Assembly (NCBI GenBank): GCA_029339195.1
Contig: JAPTJF010000076.1
Location: 1-64,000, forward strand
DNA: 64,000 nt
Reading direction: 5' to 3'
DNA from: Micractinium sp. NFX-FRZ
Lineage: Eukaryota; Chlorophyta; Trebouxiophyceae; Chlorellales; Chlorellaceae
Under the pieces are notes generated by a model. It was not told the origin of the DNA and made no database searches. It saw only the letters and a list, made by a program, of their open reading frames with translations. The position numbers and the translations under genes were made by a program. Of this stretch, positions 13,601 to 25,440 are shown one piece after another. Within the stretch, counting starts at the first letter, position 1; the number at the start of each line of letters is the position of its first letter.

Positions 13601-16600
13601 GCAGGAGGAAGAGGAGGAGAAGGAGGAGCCTTCGGCTGAGGCCAAGGCAGCTGCCACGGCCCTGCCTGGGGAGGAAAGCGATTTCGAGGTGACGAGGCAG
13701 CTGCTGCCTGGGCCATGCTTTCGTGTTTTCTGGGCAATTCTGGGCAATAAGCACCTCCGTGTGCGGCCCTGCCCAACTGGCTGCACCAAAGGGTGTACAC
13801 CCCATCCCTGATCCTACTTGCAGCACACCCATGTCGCACATCCTGCTTTCCTGCCTGTTTGACTGCTCGCAGGATGAAGACGAGGAGACAGAGACACCCA
13901 AGGGTTTTGCGCCAGCTGCTGCAGCCGCCGTGCCAGCAAAGCTGCCGGAGCGCCTGTCGGCCTTCCCACCAACTGACAAGGCTGCAGATGCAGGCACAGC
14001 AGCCAAGCCGCTGTTCGCGTTCGCCTCGGGCGCAGCGAGCAGTGGTGGCCTCTTTGGCGCCACGTCAGCGCCGGCCTTTGGAGCGCCAGCTTTTGGGGCA
14101 CCTTCTGGGTTTGGTGTGGCTGCCGGATCCTCGGCCCCCGCCTTCAACTTTGCCAGCAGCACGGCAGGGGGAGCAGCGGCATCGACGCCTTCCTTTGGGC
14201 TCGCCAGCAGCGCTGCCGCCGCACCGGCGGCTTCCTTTGGGTTTGGCAGCAGCGCAGCAGCAGGCTCAGCGCCTTCTTTTGGTTTCGCCAGCACCACGGC
14301 AACAGCTGCAGCCTCAGCGCCTGCCTTTGGCTTCGCTAGCAGCGCGGCAACAGGCTCAGCTCCTGCTTTCGGGCTCGCCAGCAGCGCGTTAGGCACATCA
14401 GCCGCATCTGCACCTGCCTTTGGATTTGGAGCACCAGCAGCAGGCGCTAGCAGCAGTGCTTTCAGCTTTGGTGGGGCAGCCAGCGGGGGTCTGTTTGGCG
14501 CATCCTCCTCGGCAGCCGCAGCTTCCTTTGTTGTTGCACCCACTGCCAACAGCGGTACAGCAGCAGCCCCTGCAGCAGCGGCTGCACCCAAGCCAAAGGC
14601 AGCCTCGCAGCCGCCCATGCCATCGCTGGCAGCAGCGGCTGAGTCGCAGAAGCTGCTTGCCAAGGTGCAGCCGGCGGCAGCCAAGCCAGCCTCCTTGCAG
14701 CCGCCCATGCCGTCCTTTGCCCAAGCAGCTGAGTCACAGAAGCTGCTGGCAAAAGTGCAGCCACCGGCAGCGGCAGTTAAGCTGGCGGCCGCAGCCTCCC
14801 CGCAGCCGCCCATGCCTTCATTCGCCCAAGCGGCTGAGTCACAGAAGCTGCTTGCCAAGGTGCAGCCGCCGGCAGCAGCTGCAGCTAAGCCGGCGTCACC
14901 AGCGCCGGCAGCTGCTGCACCAGCCCAGCAAGCACGGCCGGCAGCAGCCCAGCCGCCTCCCAAGACTGCTGTGCAGGCGCCCTCTCCCAAGCTGGCAGGT
15001 GAGATACTGCTCCCTCTGCCATGTTACTCTGCGCTCGCACCCCCTGTCCTTACATTCACTCCGGTTGGCAGGCAGGCTGTTCCTTGTTCCTTCGCACACT
15101 TCGTCACGCACTTTTACCCACGTGGTCTGTGATCGCGCCGCCCTATGCTTGCTTTCAATGACCGCATTGCGTGCCGACACCTCTTCATGTCCGCACCAGC
15201 CCTTCGGACTGAGGCCCTCCTTGCCCTGCACTCAACCGACCTCCCCTTTGCGCAGGCGAGGCGCAGGAGGCGGCAGCCATGGAGGCTGACTTCCTGCGCT
15301 CCCTGCACCAGACGCGGCAGCTGGAGGCGGAGATGCACGATGCCCTGGCGGCTGTGCTCAAGGTGGGATGGCCTTTGCAATTCTGAATTTGGGCATTGCT
15401 TGGGGGGGTCATCTGGTCTTGATGGGCTCGCTGCATGCAGGGATACGCGACGCACAGGCAGCGCTGTGGGGTTCTAAGCTTGCGGCAGTGCTTTTGAGAA
15501 GTGGGGGTGTAGATGAGCCAGATCGCTGCGAGCCCAAGGGGGATCTGAGCTGGGTTCAACAGCCACCATCTGTGGCTGTGCTTGTTGTCCGGGGACAAGT
15601 TCAAGGCGCGCCGGATTAGGGTATAATCCTATCGATCAGGCCAACCCTGGGCCCGCACTGCTGCAGGTCACGGAGGGTCCGCACACTGCAGCGGCGTTCA
15701 AGCAGCTGCAGCAGCGCACGCGCGAGCTGCAGCTGCGGGCGGCGGCTGCCAGCAGCAAGCTGGAGCAGCAGCGGCAGCAGGTGGCGGAGGTCTCTGCAGC
15801 TGCCAAGGTGGGAGCGGCTGTGTGCATGCTTTGCTGGATGTCAACTCCGATGGCTACAAGCGCAGGTGCATGAGCACCGCGGCGTTCACTTGCGCTCCTT
15901 GCTCGTGCTGCTCATCGGGTGTGCTTCAGAGTTGCTGACGCCTCGCTGTCCCCTCTGGCGCCTGTGCCTATCCTGGCCCCGCCCCCTGTCTCGACCCCGC
16001 AGGACGCACTGCGCAAGTGCGACGCCATGCCGGCCTTCAAGCCCGGCACAGCCGACAGCGGGCACGCGCTGCAGCTGCTGGCGAAGCAGCCGCTGGAGCC
16101 GGCACTCGCGTCCCTCAGGTGGGGTAGGCAGAGAGGCTGTTCTATGTGTAATGCATGATCTTAATGCATGATCATGCTGTGTTTCCAAGCTGTGCGTATA
16201 ATGCTGTGCACTGGGTGCTGTGCTGTGGCAGCGCTGGCGGTCCTCCGGTACGGCTGAGCTGGCCCATCGCCCCCCTCCTCGCCCCCGGTGGCCATGCAGG
16301 GACGACATCCGCGCCCAGCTGCAGCAGCTGCGCCTGACGGCCGACGACCTGCAGGAGTGCCTGATGGTGCGTGGCTGCGTGTGATGCGACCTGGTCGCAC
16401 CCACTGCGCATCCCCTTGCCCCTGCATCTATCTGCCTGCATGGTCGGCTGACTGGCCACCCCCTGCAACTGCCCGTGCACGACGGTGCCCATAATGCTAT
16501 CATTAACCTCATCCGTTGCTTGTTCAAGGGCCTGCCTTGTTGAGCGCCTGCTGAGCCTGCTATGCTTAGCCTGCTGAGCCTGCTGAACCTGTCTGGCTTT

Positions 16601-19600
16601 GCAAAAACCTGCTCACCCCCTGCTAACATCATTCTGCTGTGCCCTGCTGTGCTCTGCTGCGCCCCCCTGGCAGGCCATGGAGGAGCGCCAGCGGCAGCTG
16701 CGCTCCGGCGACGCCCCGCCCCAGCGGCTGACCACGCAGCACATCTACAACGCCGTCAACGCGCAGATGTCCATCATCCACGCACAGGTGGGGGAAGGGA
16801 GCCGGCTGTCTGGCTGTGGCTTGCGGCAACGCAGGCAGGCAGGCTTTGGGGGTTTGGCCAGCACATGTGGCCCCCCTGCCGGCACAGGTATGCATTGCCC
16901 TGCTGCCACCCCCCTTCCACGCCCTCACGCGCTGCCGGGCCGTCTTCCTTTTGCTGCCACGTCATCCGCTCTGCAGGCCTCCCGCCTGTCGGAGCTCACC
17001 TCCCAGCTGGAGGCGCGCGGGCTGCTGGAGAACGTGGACTTGGATGTCGACTTGGACGGCCTGGGGGGTGAGGCGATGCCTCACGCTGTGCTGCGCTGTG
17101 CTGCGCTGCGCTGTGCTACTGCTTGAAGTGTGGATGTGGGTGGTATGGTGGGTGGATGTTTGTGCTGCCCCGTGCTGGATGTCAGTGCTGCCCTGCGCTG
17201 AGCGGTGCTGTGTTGGTTCTCTGCTGCGCCCGCAGAGGCACTGCCAATGCCAGCTGCCAATGCCTTTGTCGCCGCCCCCACACCCCGCATTTCACAGCCC
17301 ACCGCTGCACGCTCGCTGCCCCTGCAGAGGAGGACGGCGTGGGCGGGTTGGCTCCCATGAACCGCCAGCTCACACGGTTGGTGCTCACCCCAGGCAGCGC
17401 CACACCCGGCGCACGCGCCGGCGGCTCGCGCTCCCCCGCGCCTCACGACAGCACCGGCAGGCGCAGGTCCCCCTGGCGGCTGGTGGCAGAGTCACCTGCC
17501 TCGCAGCACGGCGGCGGCGGCAGCCATACACCGCTGAGCCAGCCGCGGCGGTCGCCGCTGGCACTGGCGTCGCCCGGCGCTGCGGCCTCTCCCCTGGCCG
17601 GCGGCCCCGCCTGCCGCTGGCTGCAGCTGCAGCAGCAGCTGCTGCAGCGCTGCCAGGGCGAGGGAGGCGGCATCCGTGTGACAACTGCCAAGAGGCGGGC
17701 ACCAGCAGGCCTGCCTGCTCTTGCAGCGCCACCCCCGCCGCCGCCTGCACTGCCTGCGCCGACGCCTGTGCCAGAGCTGCCAGCGTTTAGCCTGACGGGC
17801 GCGGCCAAGCCGGCGGCACGGCCAGCCAGCAAGCCTGCGGGCGCCCCCGCGGCGGCAGTGCCGGCCGCCGCACCCTTTTGTGGAGCCGCGGCTGCTTCAG
17901 GCGCCTTTGGGGGTGCCACCTTTGGGGCCTTTGCAGCCAGCCCTGCCAGCAGCACAGGCACCGCAGGTGGGTGCCTCTGGTTGTCTGCTGCTCACCCGCT
18001 GGCTGCTTTTCCTGCAGCTCTTGCTGGCATACGTGCTGCAGCCCTCCGCTGCCGCCGCTGCTAGTGCTGCTGCTGCTGCTGTGCTGTTTGTGTGGCGGTT
18101 GGGCGCCTGAGCCCCATCCGGGCCGTCCCCCGCCTGTCCCCTCCAGGTGCCTCCTCTGCCGCCAGCGGAGCCAGCACACATTTCCTGCCTGCCGCTTCTT
18201 TCGAGGGGGCAAAGCCTGGCTATGTGTTCAAGCTGGATGGCAGCGGGCTGGGCTATTACCGGGACCAGCCGCTGCCTTCCGCTGGCAGCCTGTTTGGTGC
18301 GTGACGCGGCCCCTGCTGGCGCCGCTGCCCCTGCTGAGCTTGGCTCCCGTGATCCGATCTGCCTGCCTGCATCCCTCGCCTCCTGCCCTTCAAACCGCTC
18401 TACAATCTGTGTAGCTTCTGACCTGCACCCTGCCGGGTGCATTGTTTTGGTGCTGCAGGCAAGCCTGCCGCAGCCCCTGCAGCAGCGGCGCCCGCCATAC
18501 CCAAAGCAGCCTCACAGCCGCCCATGCCCTCGCTGGCAGCCGCGGCAGAGTCACAGAAGCTGCTTGCCAAGGTGCAGCCGGCTGCAGCGGCAGCAAAGCC
18601 AAAGGCTGCGTCTGCCCAGCCGCCCATGCCGTCTCTGGCACAGGCAGCAGAGTCACAGAAGCTGCTTGCCAAGGTGCAGCCAGCGGCAGCCAGCGGGCAG
18701 CCGCCCATGCCGACGGCTGCGGCAGCACAGGCAGCCCAGGCCCGGTATAGTGCTTTCCTCGCCAGCAGCTCAGCAGCTGCGACTCCTGCCAGTGCCGCAG
18801 CCTCGTCGGCAGCGCCGGCAGCCGCGCCGGCAGCATCGTTTGGCTTTGGTGCAGGCGGCAGCACCGGTGGGTTGTTCGGGGCGCCAGCACCCGCGGCAGC
18901 CTCCTCGGCATCTGCCGCTGCTAGCAGCGCCGCAGCCACCCCGACGGCTGCAGCCTCGTCGGCAGCAGCAGGCAGCGATTCTGCAGCAAGCCTGAGCTTT
19001 GGCTCGTTTGGCCTGGGTGGCGCCAGCGGGGCAACAGCAGGGGCTTCTCCGTTCGGCAAGGGGATCAGTTTTGGTGCCAGCAGCAGCGCAGCAGCAGCGG
19101 CAGCTGCCCCCTCTCCTGCCAGTCCCTTCGGCGCGTTTGGAGCGCCAGCGAGCAGCGCAGGTGCGGCTGCAGCGGCGTCGGCACCCGCCTTTGGGTTTGG
19201 TGCGGCAGCGGCTGCCAGCGCTCCCGGCAGCATCTTTGGAGCTGCCAGCAGTGCTGCAGCCCCCACCTCTCTGTTTGGGGCTGCCAGCAGCGCCGCCGCT
19301 CCCGCTTCGCTGTTTGGCGCAGCGCCTGCTGCCGCCAGCACAGCAGCAGCCGCCAGCTCACCCTTTGGAGCACCTCCCGCCGCCAGCAGCGCAGCAGCAT
19401 CCCCAGGGGGCCTGTTTGGGGCTGCCCCTGCCGCCAGCTCCAGCCCCTTTGGTGCATTTGGCGCAGCTCCCGCCGCCAGCAGCGCCGCCGCCAGCCCATT
19501 TGGCGCGTTTGGTGCAGCGGCCAGCAGTGCAGCCGCCGCCAGCCCCTTTGGGCAGGCCTCGCCGGCGGCGGCCGCGCCCTTTGGCACTCCAGCCAAGCCA

Positions 19601-20575
19601 GCGGGCAGCGTGTTTGGAGCACCTGCAACCCCTGGCTTTGGGCAGGCCGCTACAGGTGACAGTGCAGGGCCGGAGTGGCAATGCGTACCCTTGCTTTCTT
19701 GAGCCAGCGCTGTACTGCGCACAGGGAGGTAGTGTGCAGCCAGCATGCAGCTGCCAGTTTATGTTCGCAACGGTCCACGACCTGATGCCTGCATTCAACC
19801 ACCCACCCGCAACTGCAGGTTTTGGCGCCGCAGCCAGCCAGCCGGCGTTCGGTCAGACCAGCGGGTTTGGAGCTGCTGCCAGCCAGCCGGCTTTTGGGCA
19901 GGCCAGCGCATTCGGGGGCGCAGCGGCTACGGGCCAGTCTGCCTTCGGCCAGCCCAGCGGCTTTGGTGCAGCTGCCGCTAGCCAGTCCGCTTTTGGGCAG
20001 CCCAGCGCATTTGGGGGTGCAGCGGCTACGGGTCAGCCTGCGTTTGGGCAGGCAAGCGGGTTTGGTGCTGCCGCCAGCCAGTCTGCTTTCGGCCAACCTA
20101 GCGGCTTCGGTGCTGCTGCCAGCCAGCCTGCATTTGGACAGATGAGCGGCTTTGGTGCTGCCGCCAGCCAGTCGGCATTTGGCCAGCCCAGCGGCTTTGG
20201 TGCGGCAGCGAGCCAGGCGGCCTTTGGGCAGACTAGTGCATTTGGGGCTGCGGCACAGCAGGGCGGCGGCTTCAGCGCTTTCGGGCAGCAGGCCCCTGCT
20301 GCCGGCGGCGGTGCCTTTGGCGGAGGTGCATTTGGGTGAGTGCCCCGGGAAGCGATGCTGCTCTGCGCCGTACCGCTGTGTCCGGATGTGTGTTTGGCTG
20401 CTCGACAGCCTCCCTGCAGCCTCGCCTACCTCACCCGAGCTCAAGATGGCTCAAGCCTGTCTCCCCTTCTGTTTGCAGGCAAGCGGCAGGAGGTGGCTTT
20501 GGCGGTTTTGGCGGCAGCCCAGCGGCAGCAGCCCCCAAGCCAGCAGGCGGCGCCATGTGGCAGCCGCGCAAGTGA
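10667..20575 (+). CDS. NUP214: FG-repeat nucleoporin of the Nup214/Nup159 type
   Basis: A nuclear pore protein of 1955 aa, expected on the cytoplasmic face where it helps mRNA export. Residues 1 to about 470 look like the N-terminal beta-propeller (short beta blocks such as CLAWSPDGSRLAVGCG). Residues 503-877 carry FG/GFG repeats and QPPMPS repeats, 878-1089 are helical coiled-coil exons, and 1090-1955 are again Ala/Ser/FG-rich, ending in GGAMWQPRK. Exons: 10667-10841, 10991-11051, 11254-11900, 12081-12154, 12404-12536, 12821-12936, 13158-13373, 13605-13688, 13873-14998, 15256-15362, 15667-15807, 16003-16118, 16300-16366, 16674-16787, 16977-17067, 17328-17966, 18147-18296, 18459-19655, 19819-20335, 20479-20575. 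The phase is intact throughout. A propeller followed by coiled coil and FG repeats fits Nup214 best; the low-complexity parts alone would not identify it. Confidence 0.88.
14593..14890 (+). repeat. Three copies of a 26-aa QPPMPS...SQKLLAKVQ repeat
   Basis: Within Nup214 exon 9. Each copy reads QPPMPS, then a hydrophobic residue, then AQAAESQKLLAKVQP or a close variant. The FG repeats around it lack this motif. Confidence 0.9.
18505..18735 (+). repeat. Two further QPPMPS repeats and one partial copy
   Basis: Within Nup214 exon 18, about 400 residues after the first cluster and on the other side of the coiled coil. Two full copies are followed by a truncated QPPMPTAAAAQAAQ. Confidence 0.88.
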
Positions 20576-20635
20576 AAGCACTCCCCTTAGACCATGCCAC
20601 TCTCCTGCCCCGTGTGTGCCCTTGGCTATCCTGCT

Positions 20636-20640
20636 TGTAA
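20636..20640 (+). terminator. TGTAA polyadenylation signal of the Nup214 gene
   Basis: TGTAA 61 bases after the Nup214 stop codon. Confidence 0.6.
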
Positions 20641-20703
20641 ACACACCGTGAGTGACATACATTCTGGTTACCATGTAGAGGTGCTGAAAGGGGCGAGGTG
20701 TGG

Positions 20704-20708
20704 TTACA
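20704..20708 (-). terminator. Possible TGTAA signal of the chromodomain gene
   Basis: TGTAA on the minus strand, 375 bases beyond the chromodomain gene stop. Confidence 0.4.
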
Positions 20709-21082
20709 GTGGTGCCGATTCCAGTGTGGTGGGTCGTCCCAGTGGCGGGATGCCTGTCAGGCCGCCTGGCATCGTTAAGTCGTGTCAGCAGGCGGCACGC
20801 TCTACGACAGTGGGCGTGCCTCTGTTCAACGGGGTGCCTGGCTATGGCACAGCAAAAATCAATGCAGTGGACAGTGTCGCGTCGTGTCGGTTTCAAATGT
20901 GTGCTGTGTGTTGTCTCTGGCTGCTTCTAGCTGCCTGCCTACCCCAGTCTAGCTGCCTCCCTAACCAGATGGCAGTGCCCAGCCTGGCTGTCGAGCGTCA
21001 AGCTGTCAGCCAGCCACCGGACGGCAAACAAGAGTTGCGCTGCCGCGGCGGCGGGCTGGAAAGAGGTGTGCCGGCGTCCCCA

Positions 21083-24000
21083 TTACGCATCATCCTCGTC
21101 ATCGTCCTCCTCCTCCCCACCGTCTAGCCCTGCCTCCTGCTTGAGCCGCTGGCAGGCCGCCAGCCACTCTGCCCGCCCCTTCCGCTTCCACGCCCGCAGC
21201 AGGCTCTTGCACTGCGGGCAGGGGGAGCGGGCCGGGTGCAGTGCGGTTGAGGAAAAGTGCAACGAGGGCTGTCAGGGAGCAGGGCTTCCATGCCCAATGC
21301 AGCAGCGTGAGCAGGGGTGCGCAAGCGTGGTACTGTGAGGGCACAGTGAGCTGCCAGGAGGCAGGGACCTGGGCATGTGCAGGACCCTCAAATACAGGCC
21401 CGGCACAGCGATCACCAAACGCTGCTCTCCCCATCCTCCGTCTGCCAGCCACGGGTCATCCGCACCCCCTTGCAACCCCTTGCTCCCACATCCGCTTGAT
21501 GTATCAGAAATCCCCCCGCCCGCCTGCACAGAAAGCAGAGGCTCACCCCATCCACCCCGTCCACCGTCAGCCAGTTGCCTCCCAACGACCCTCCCTGATT
21601 CAAAGCCCACCCCGCCCCCTCCGGCGCTTTCTTCCGAAGTGTAAACTGGCCTCACCCCGTCCATGCCGTCCACTGTCAGCCAGTTGTCATCTGCAATGTC
21701 TGCCTCGTACCCCTTCCACTTGACTAGGTACCGAACCTCCCCATCCTTCTCCCCCTCTGCCACCTGCAGGGCGGGGAGGGAAGGTGGCCAAAACAAGAGG
21801 TGGGCCAGAGGCGTGCAAACGGGTCATGGCGGCCGGTACTAGAACAGCCGGCCCTAAGCGCATGCAAAGGTCAAGCACGGCAAGCGCGATGCTGACAGGA
21901 TTACGCATTGCTAAGTATGACACTCGGCTGGCTGGCGGAAGGCGGCATAGCCTGCAAAGTTTGCCCCCGCTCTGGCTAGCCAGCAGCAGTGCCAGCTCAG
22001 CGCCAGCTCAGCGCCAGCTCACCACCGCCTCCACCGCATACTCTTGCTCCAGGTCCGGCACCTCCACCTTCCAGCTCTGCAGCCGCTTGTCCGCCTTGGG
22101 CTTGTAGCACAGCGCCTCGGGCACGCTGCGAGGGCGGAGAGGGGGCCAGTAGTTTGGGGGACGGAGGAGAGGGAGCAGGCACAGGGAAGGAGACAAGGTG
22201 CAGCATAAGCAGACAGGCACAGGCAGGCAAGCACACACGAATGAGCCCAGACAGGCACAGGCAGGCAAGCACAGACGCGCACGAGCAGGAGAGAGGCACG
22301 GGGCGGTGGCTGGCGGTGCACCCAGGTAGGGTTTATGGTTTAGGCTCCCCACGATCCAGGGGGGGGGGAATCAAGCACCCCGGCCATGTTCTATGGCCGG
22401 AGAGTGGGGGGCCTGGCAGTGCACCCAGGTGCACCCACATGATGTCCTCGGTGTACACCCGGTAGATGACGCCGTCGCCGCCCAGCACGCGGTCAAACCT
22501 GTGGGTTGGCAGGAGTAGGGGTTGTGAGGCATTTACAATCAGGTACTTTCGTCCTCCAGCGGGGAGCGCATGCGTTGCCGACCAGCACGCCGGGCAAACC
22601 GGTGGGTGGCCAGGGCCCGCGTTGTGAGCACAGGTGCGCAGCTCAAAACAATCAGGTGCGTGCCTTTGAGGGGAGCACGTCCCCCCTTGCCGCCCAGCAC
22701 CCGACCAGGCCCGTGCGATGGAGGAGGCAAGGTTCATGAGGAGTCACACGTGATGCAGTGCAGCGAGCAGCACCTCGGCGGAGAGTCGCCCCATTGCAGA
22801 GCAAGCACGCTGGCACAGGATTGTGAGATGCCACATGCCATGGCACCCTGCTCCTGTGGCCCTTAGCCCCCCGGCCCTCGGCCCAGCTCACCAGTACACC
22901 TCCCTTTCGCCCTCCGCGCCGTCCACCCGCTCACACCTGCCCTTCTCCTCCAGCAGCCAGGCTGCAGACAAGAGCCAGGGAGTAACGTGCATCAGACATA
23001 CCGGTGCTCAAACAGCCAGGCAGGCAGATGCGGTGGTGGACATGCGTGCAGCAGGCAAGCATCAGGGCGGCATTGCCTGGCTGGGGCTTGGCTGATGATG
23101 GATGGCGGCGAAGCAAGCCCTGCCACCGCACACCCTGTACTTGCCAAGAGGTATGCCTTGCAGCACACGCCTGTGCGGGGCTCAGCCCAGCCGGCCAAGG
23201 TGAAACCCCCGCAACCCCAGCCAACCCTCGCTGCCTGCGTGTGCGGCCCTCCCCCCCAGAGGCTCACTCACTCACCAGAGTCCGCCGGCGCCATGGGCTC
23301 CTTCTTGTGCTGCAGCAGCACCTCTGGCACATCTGCACCGCGCTTGGCGGGGGACGCCTTGGCCCTGCCGCCCGCGCCCGTGCCGGTGCTGAGCCGCCCC
23401 TTGGCTGGCGACTGCTGCTGCACCTGCTGCTGCTTGCCGCGGCCGCCGCTGGCGGCTTGCACACCTGGTGACAGCAGCGTCTGCTGCTTGCCCCGGCTGC
23501 CGCTGGCCGCTTTTGCCGCCTGCTGCTGCTGCTGCTTCTGCCGCTTTCCGCTGGGGCCGGGCTCCACCAGAGATGAGGAGCTGACACCCTCCTCCCCATC
23601 CCCTGCCAGCCGCTGCTTGCGCTTCTGCCCCACCGCTGTCGCCTGCACATTGCTGTCCACGTCGCCGCCAGCGCTGGTCAGCTCGCTCGACGGCTCAACA
23701 TGGGCTGCAGCCGCAGCGGCTGCCGCCGCGGCCGCTGCTGCTGCTGCCGATGCCGCCTCGGCACGAGAGGCAGGCGCCCGGCTGCCGGTGAGCGCCTTGG
23801 GCTTGCGAGCGGGGGAGCCAGCGGCTGCGGCAGCCGCCGCCTCGGCTATCGCCTTGCGCTGCTTGGCCTCCTTGCTCGCCTGAAGCAGCGCGCCCATGCC
23901 TGTGGCGGCACCCAGCGGCGCAGGCTCCTGCAAGGCACCAAGAGAGCGGTGCCTTCAACTTGGTGTGCGTGTGGCATGGTGCTTTGAGGCAGGTTTGGTG

Positions 24001-25130
24001 TGGAGGTGCACGGCATGGGCAGCCAAAAGGGCAGCCAAAAGGTCAGCTGGGCCTGCTCTTTGCGTCACGCCCATCATGCAGCCCTCCCCCCAAGCCTCTG
24101 CCTCTCCGCCCCACGCCTGCTGTCATCTTCAGACCTCCCCACGCCACGGCCCATGGCTGCACATCCCGCCCCTGCCATACCCCAGGGCACACCTTCTTGG
24201 CAGCTGCCTTGCCCTTGCGTGCCGCCGCCGCCGGCTTGGCTTTCGTGGCCTTGCTGCCGCCGCCTGCCGTGTCTGTCTTGCTCCGCGCCCTGGCAGCTGC
24301 ATCTGCCGCTTTCTTGAGCTCTTTATCATGCTGCTTCTGTTCCTGGTCCAGGAACTTGCAAATGTTGGCGGAGTTGAGACCTTTCCACTTGCTGCTCCAG
24401 CCGTCCTGCAGGCACGCAAGGCAGGAAGGGCGGCGGTGGGCAGGACGGCAGGAGGGCGGAGGGCCGGCCCAGGAGTGCTGATGCGCAGAGGAGACGGAAA
24501 TGCAACGCGTGCGGCACCCGGGGACAAACGCCCTAGCACGCAATGCGCACGCCTGCAACAAGCACCCAGCGGTCCCTGCATACACCCTAGGAACACCTGC
24601 CAGCAAAATGCCTGGCGGCAACCCTGAAGACCAACCTCTAGAAGCGTGCGGATGGCGGGGGGCAGCCAGGGCTCCTCCGTAAATTGGTCGGTGGCCACAC
24701 GCTGCACCTGCTCCAAACTCATCATCTCAGGCTCCAGACCGTCGTCCCAGAACACGGCATACTGGAAATCCGTGTCCATGGGGGTGGCCTTGGCCTGGCC
24801 GTTGCGCGGATAGAAGAACCGCATCCCCTCTGCGGGCAGGGAGTGGGCGGGGCGCAAGGCGGCAAGCGGTGGGTGTGGCTCTCAGCGCTCGCCGCTCATG
24901 TCGGAGGGCATCGCGCCGCACTTGCAGGCACTTTTACAAGTCAGAGATGGTCGCACGGCGCAGCGCGACAGGCCAGCGGCCCGGCACTCACTGTGCTGGC
25001 GCCCGTGGCCATACTTGGTGATATGATACTTCACCACTCCTGTCTCCTTGTTGGCGCCACTGCCGCGCTCGACGATGCGGCCAACCAGAAGGAAGCTCTT
25101 CACTTCGTTGGGCAGACTGCCAGGTGCCAT
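21083..25130 (-). CDS. Chromodomain protein
   Basis: A likely nuclear methyl-lysine reader of 555 aa. The chromodomain lies near the C terminus (about 470-515), and its probable aromatic cage is complete: Tyr472 in EYAVEAV, Trp493 and Tyr496 in YLVKWKGYEADIADDNW. Residues 1-111 form a conserved-looking block (KGMRFFYPRNG, AVFWDDGLEPEMMS) of no family I can name. Residues 112-400 are Ala/Lys/Gln-rich with basic nuclear-signal-like runs (GQKRKQR). The tail is acidic (GGEEEDDDEDDA-like). Exons, minus strand: 25130-24992, 24829-24636, 24405-24193, 23927-23276, 22961-22892, 22498-22439, 22125-22023, 21763-21656, 21211-21083; phase intact. The donor at 22439 was chosen because it alone keeps the frame into the next exon. 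It shares a 310-bp divergent promoter gap with the DNA methyltransferase. The chromodomain also loosely resembles that of cpSRP43, but there are no ankyrin repeats. Confidence 0.85.
21542..21580 (-). repeat. Exon echo of the chromodomain exon
   Basis: Intronic copy of the 3' part of exon 8 (21651-21692), sharing GTCAGCCAGTTG and the CACCCCGTCCA-type edge including the donor. Confidence 0.7.
22567..22712 (-). repeat. Two exon echoes of chromodomain-gene exon 6
   Basis: Degenerate copies at 22567-22612 and 22687-22712 of the exon 6 5' edge (22473-22505). They share CCAGCACGC and CCGCCCAGCAC blocks. Confidence 0.55.
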
Positions 25131-25440
25131 GGCTGCACGGCCCTCCTGCACCCGCCCAAGGCACTCCTAAATGTGCCTCTCGACTGCCAAGAGCAACTGC
25201 AGCGGCGTAGCACGGTGGGACGGGCGGTAGCTTGAATTTCGAACGAGCAAAAAATGAGGAAGAAAGTGAAGGCGTCCCGCCCAACAACGCGCCCTTGCAT
25301 TGCCATCGCAGTCCCGCAGCCGCGTGCGGCAATAGACCAAGGAGATAGAATCAGTGAGAGGGCCATTGGGTCACCCCTCGGCCTGACCCACACTGCAGCA
25401 TCCACCTTGGGGATCCAGGCGGACTGCGCCGCCCCACACC
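25131..25440. promoter_or_regulatory. Shared divergent promoter, chromodomain protein / DNA methyltransferase
   Basis: Only 310 bases separate the two start codons, so both promoters and 5' UTRs must lie here. A 65-codon ORF (25254-25451) crosses the methyltransferase start in another frame. I treat it as chance because no phase-compatible splice joins it to the gene. Confidence 0.6.

Larger units (their letters stand above)
20576..21082. other. Convergent intergenic region, Nup214 / chromodomain gene
   Basis: Tail-to-tail gap of 507 bases holding two 3' UTRs. It contains TGTAA signals on both strands and no supported exon. Confidence 0.6.

Noticed and set aside
13578..14990. A 470-codon open frame opposite Nup214 exon 9
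   Set aside because: It is the mirror of Ala/Ser-rich, high-GC codons. The plus strand has intact splice phase and FG repeats.
18400..19746. A 448-codon open frame opposite Nup214 exon 18
   Set aside because: Again a low-complexity shadow of the FG exon with no motif of its own.
22023..22498. Donor at 22434 after ATGTGG in the chromodomain gene
   Set aside because: It gives phase 0, which breaks the frame into the next exon. The donor just upstream (after 22439) keeps it.
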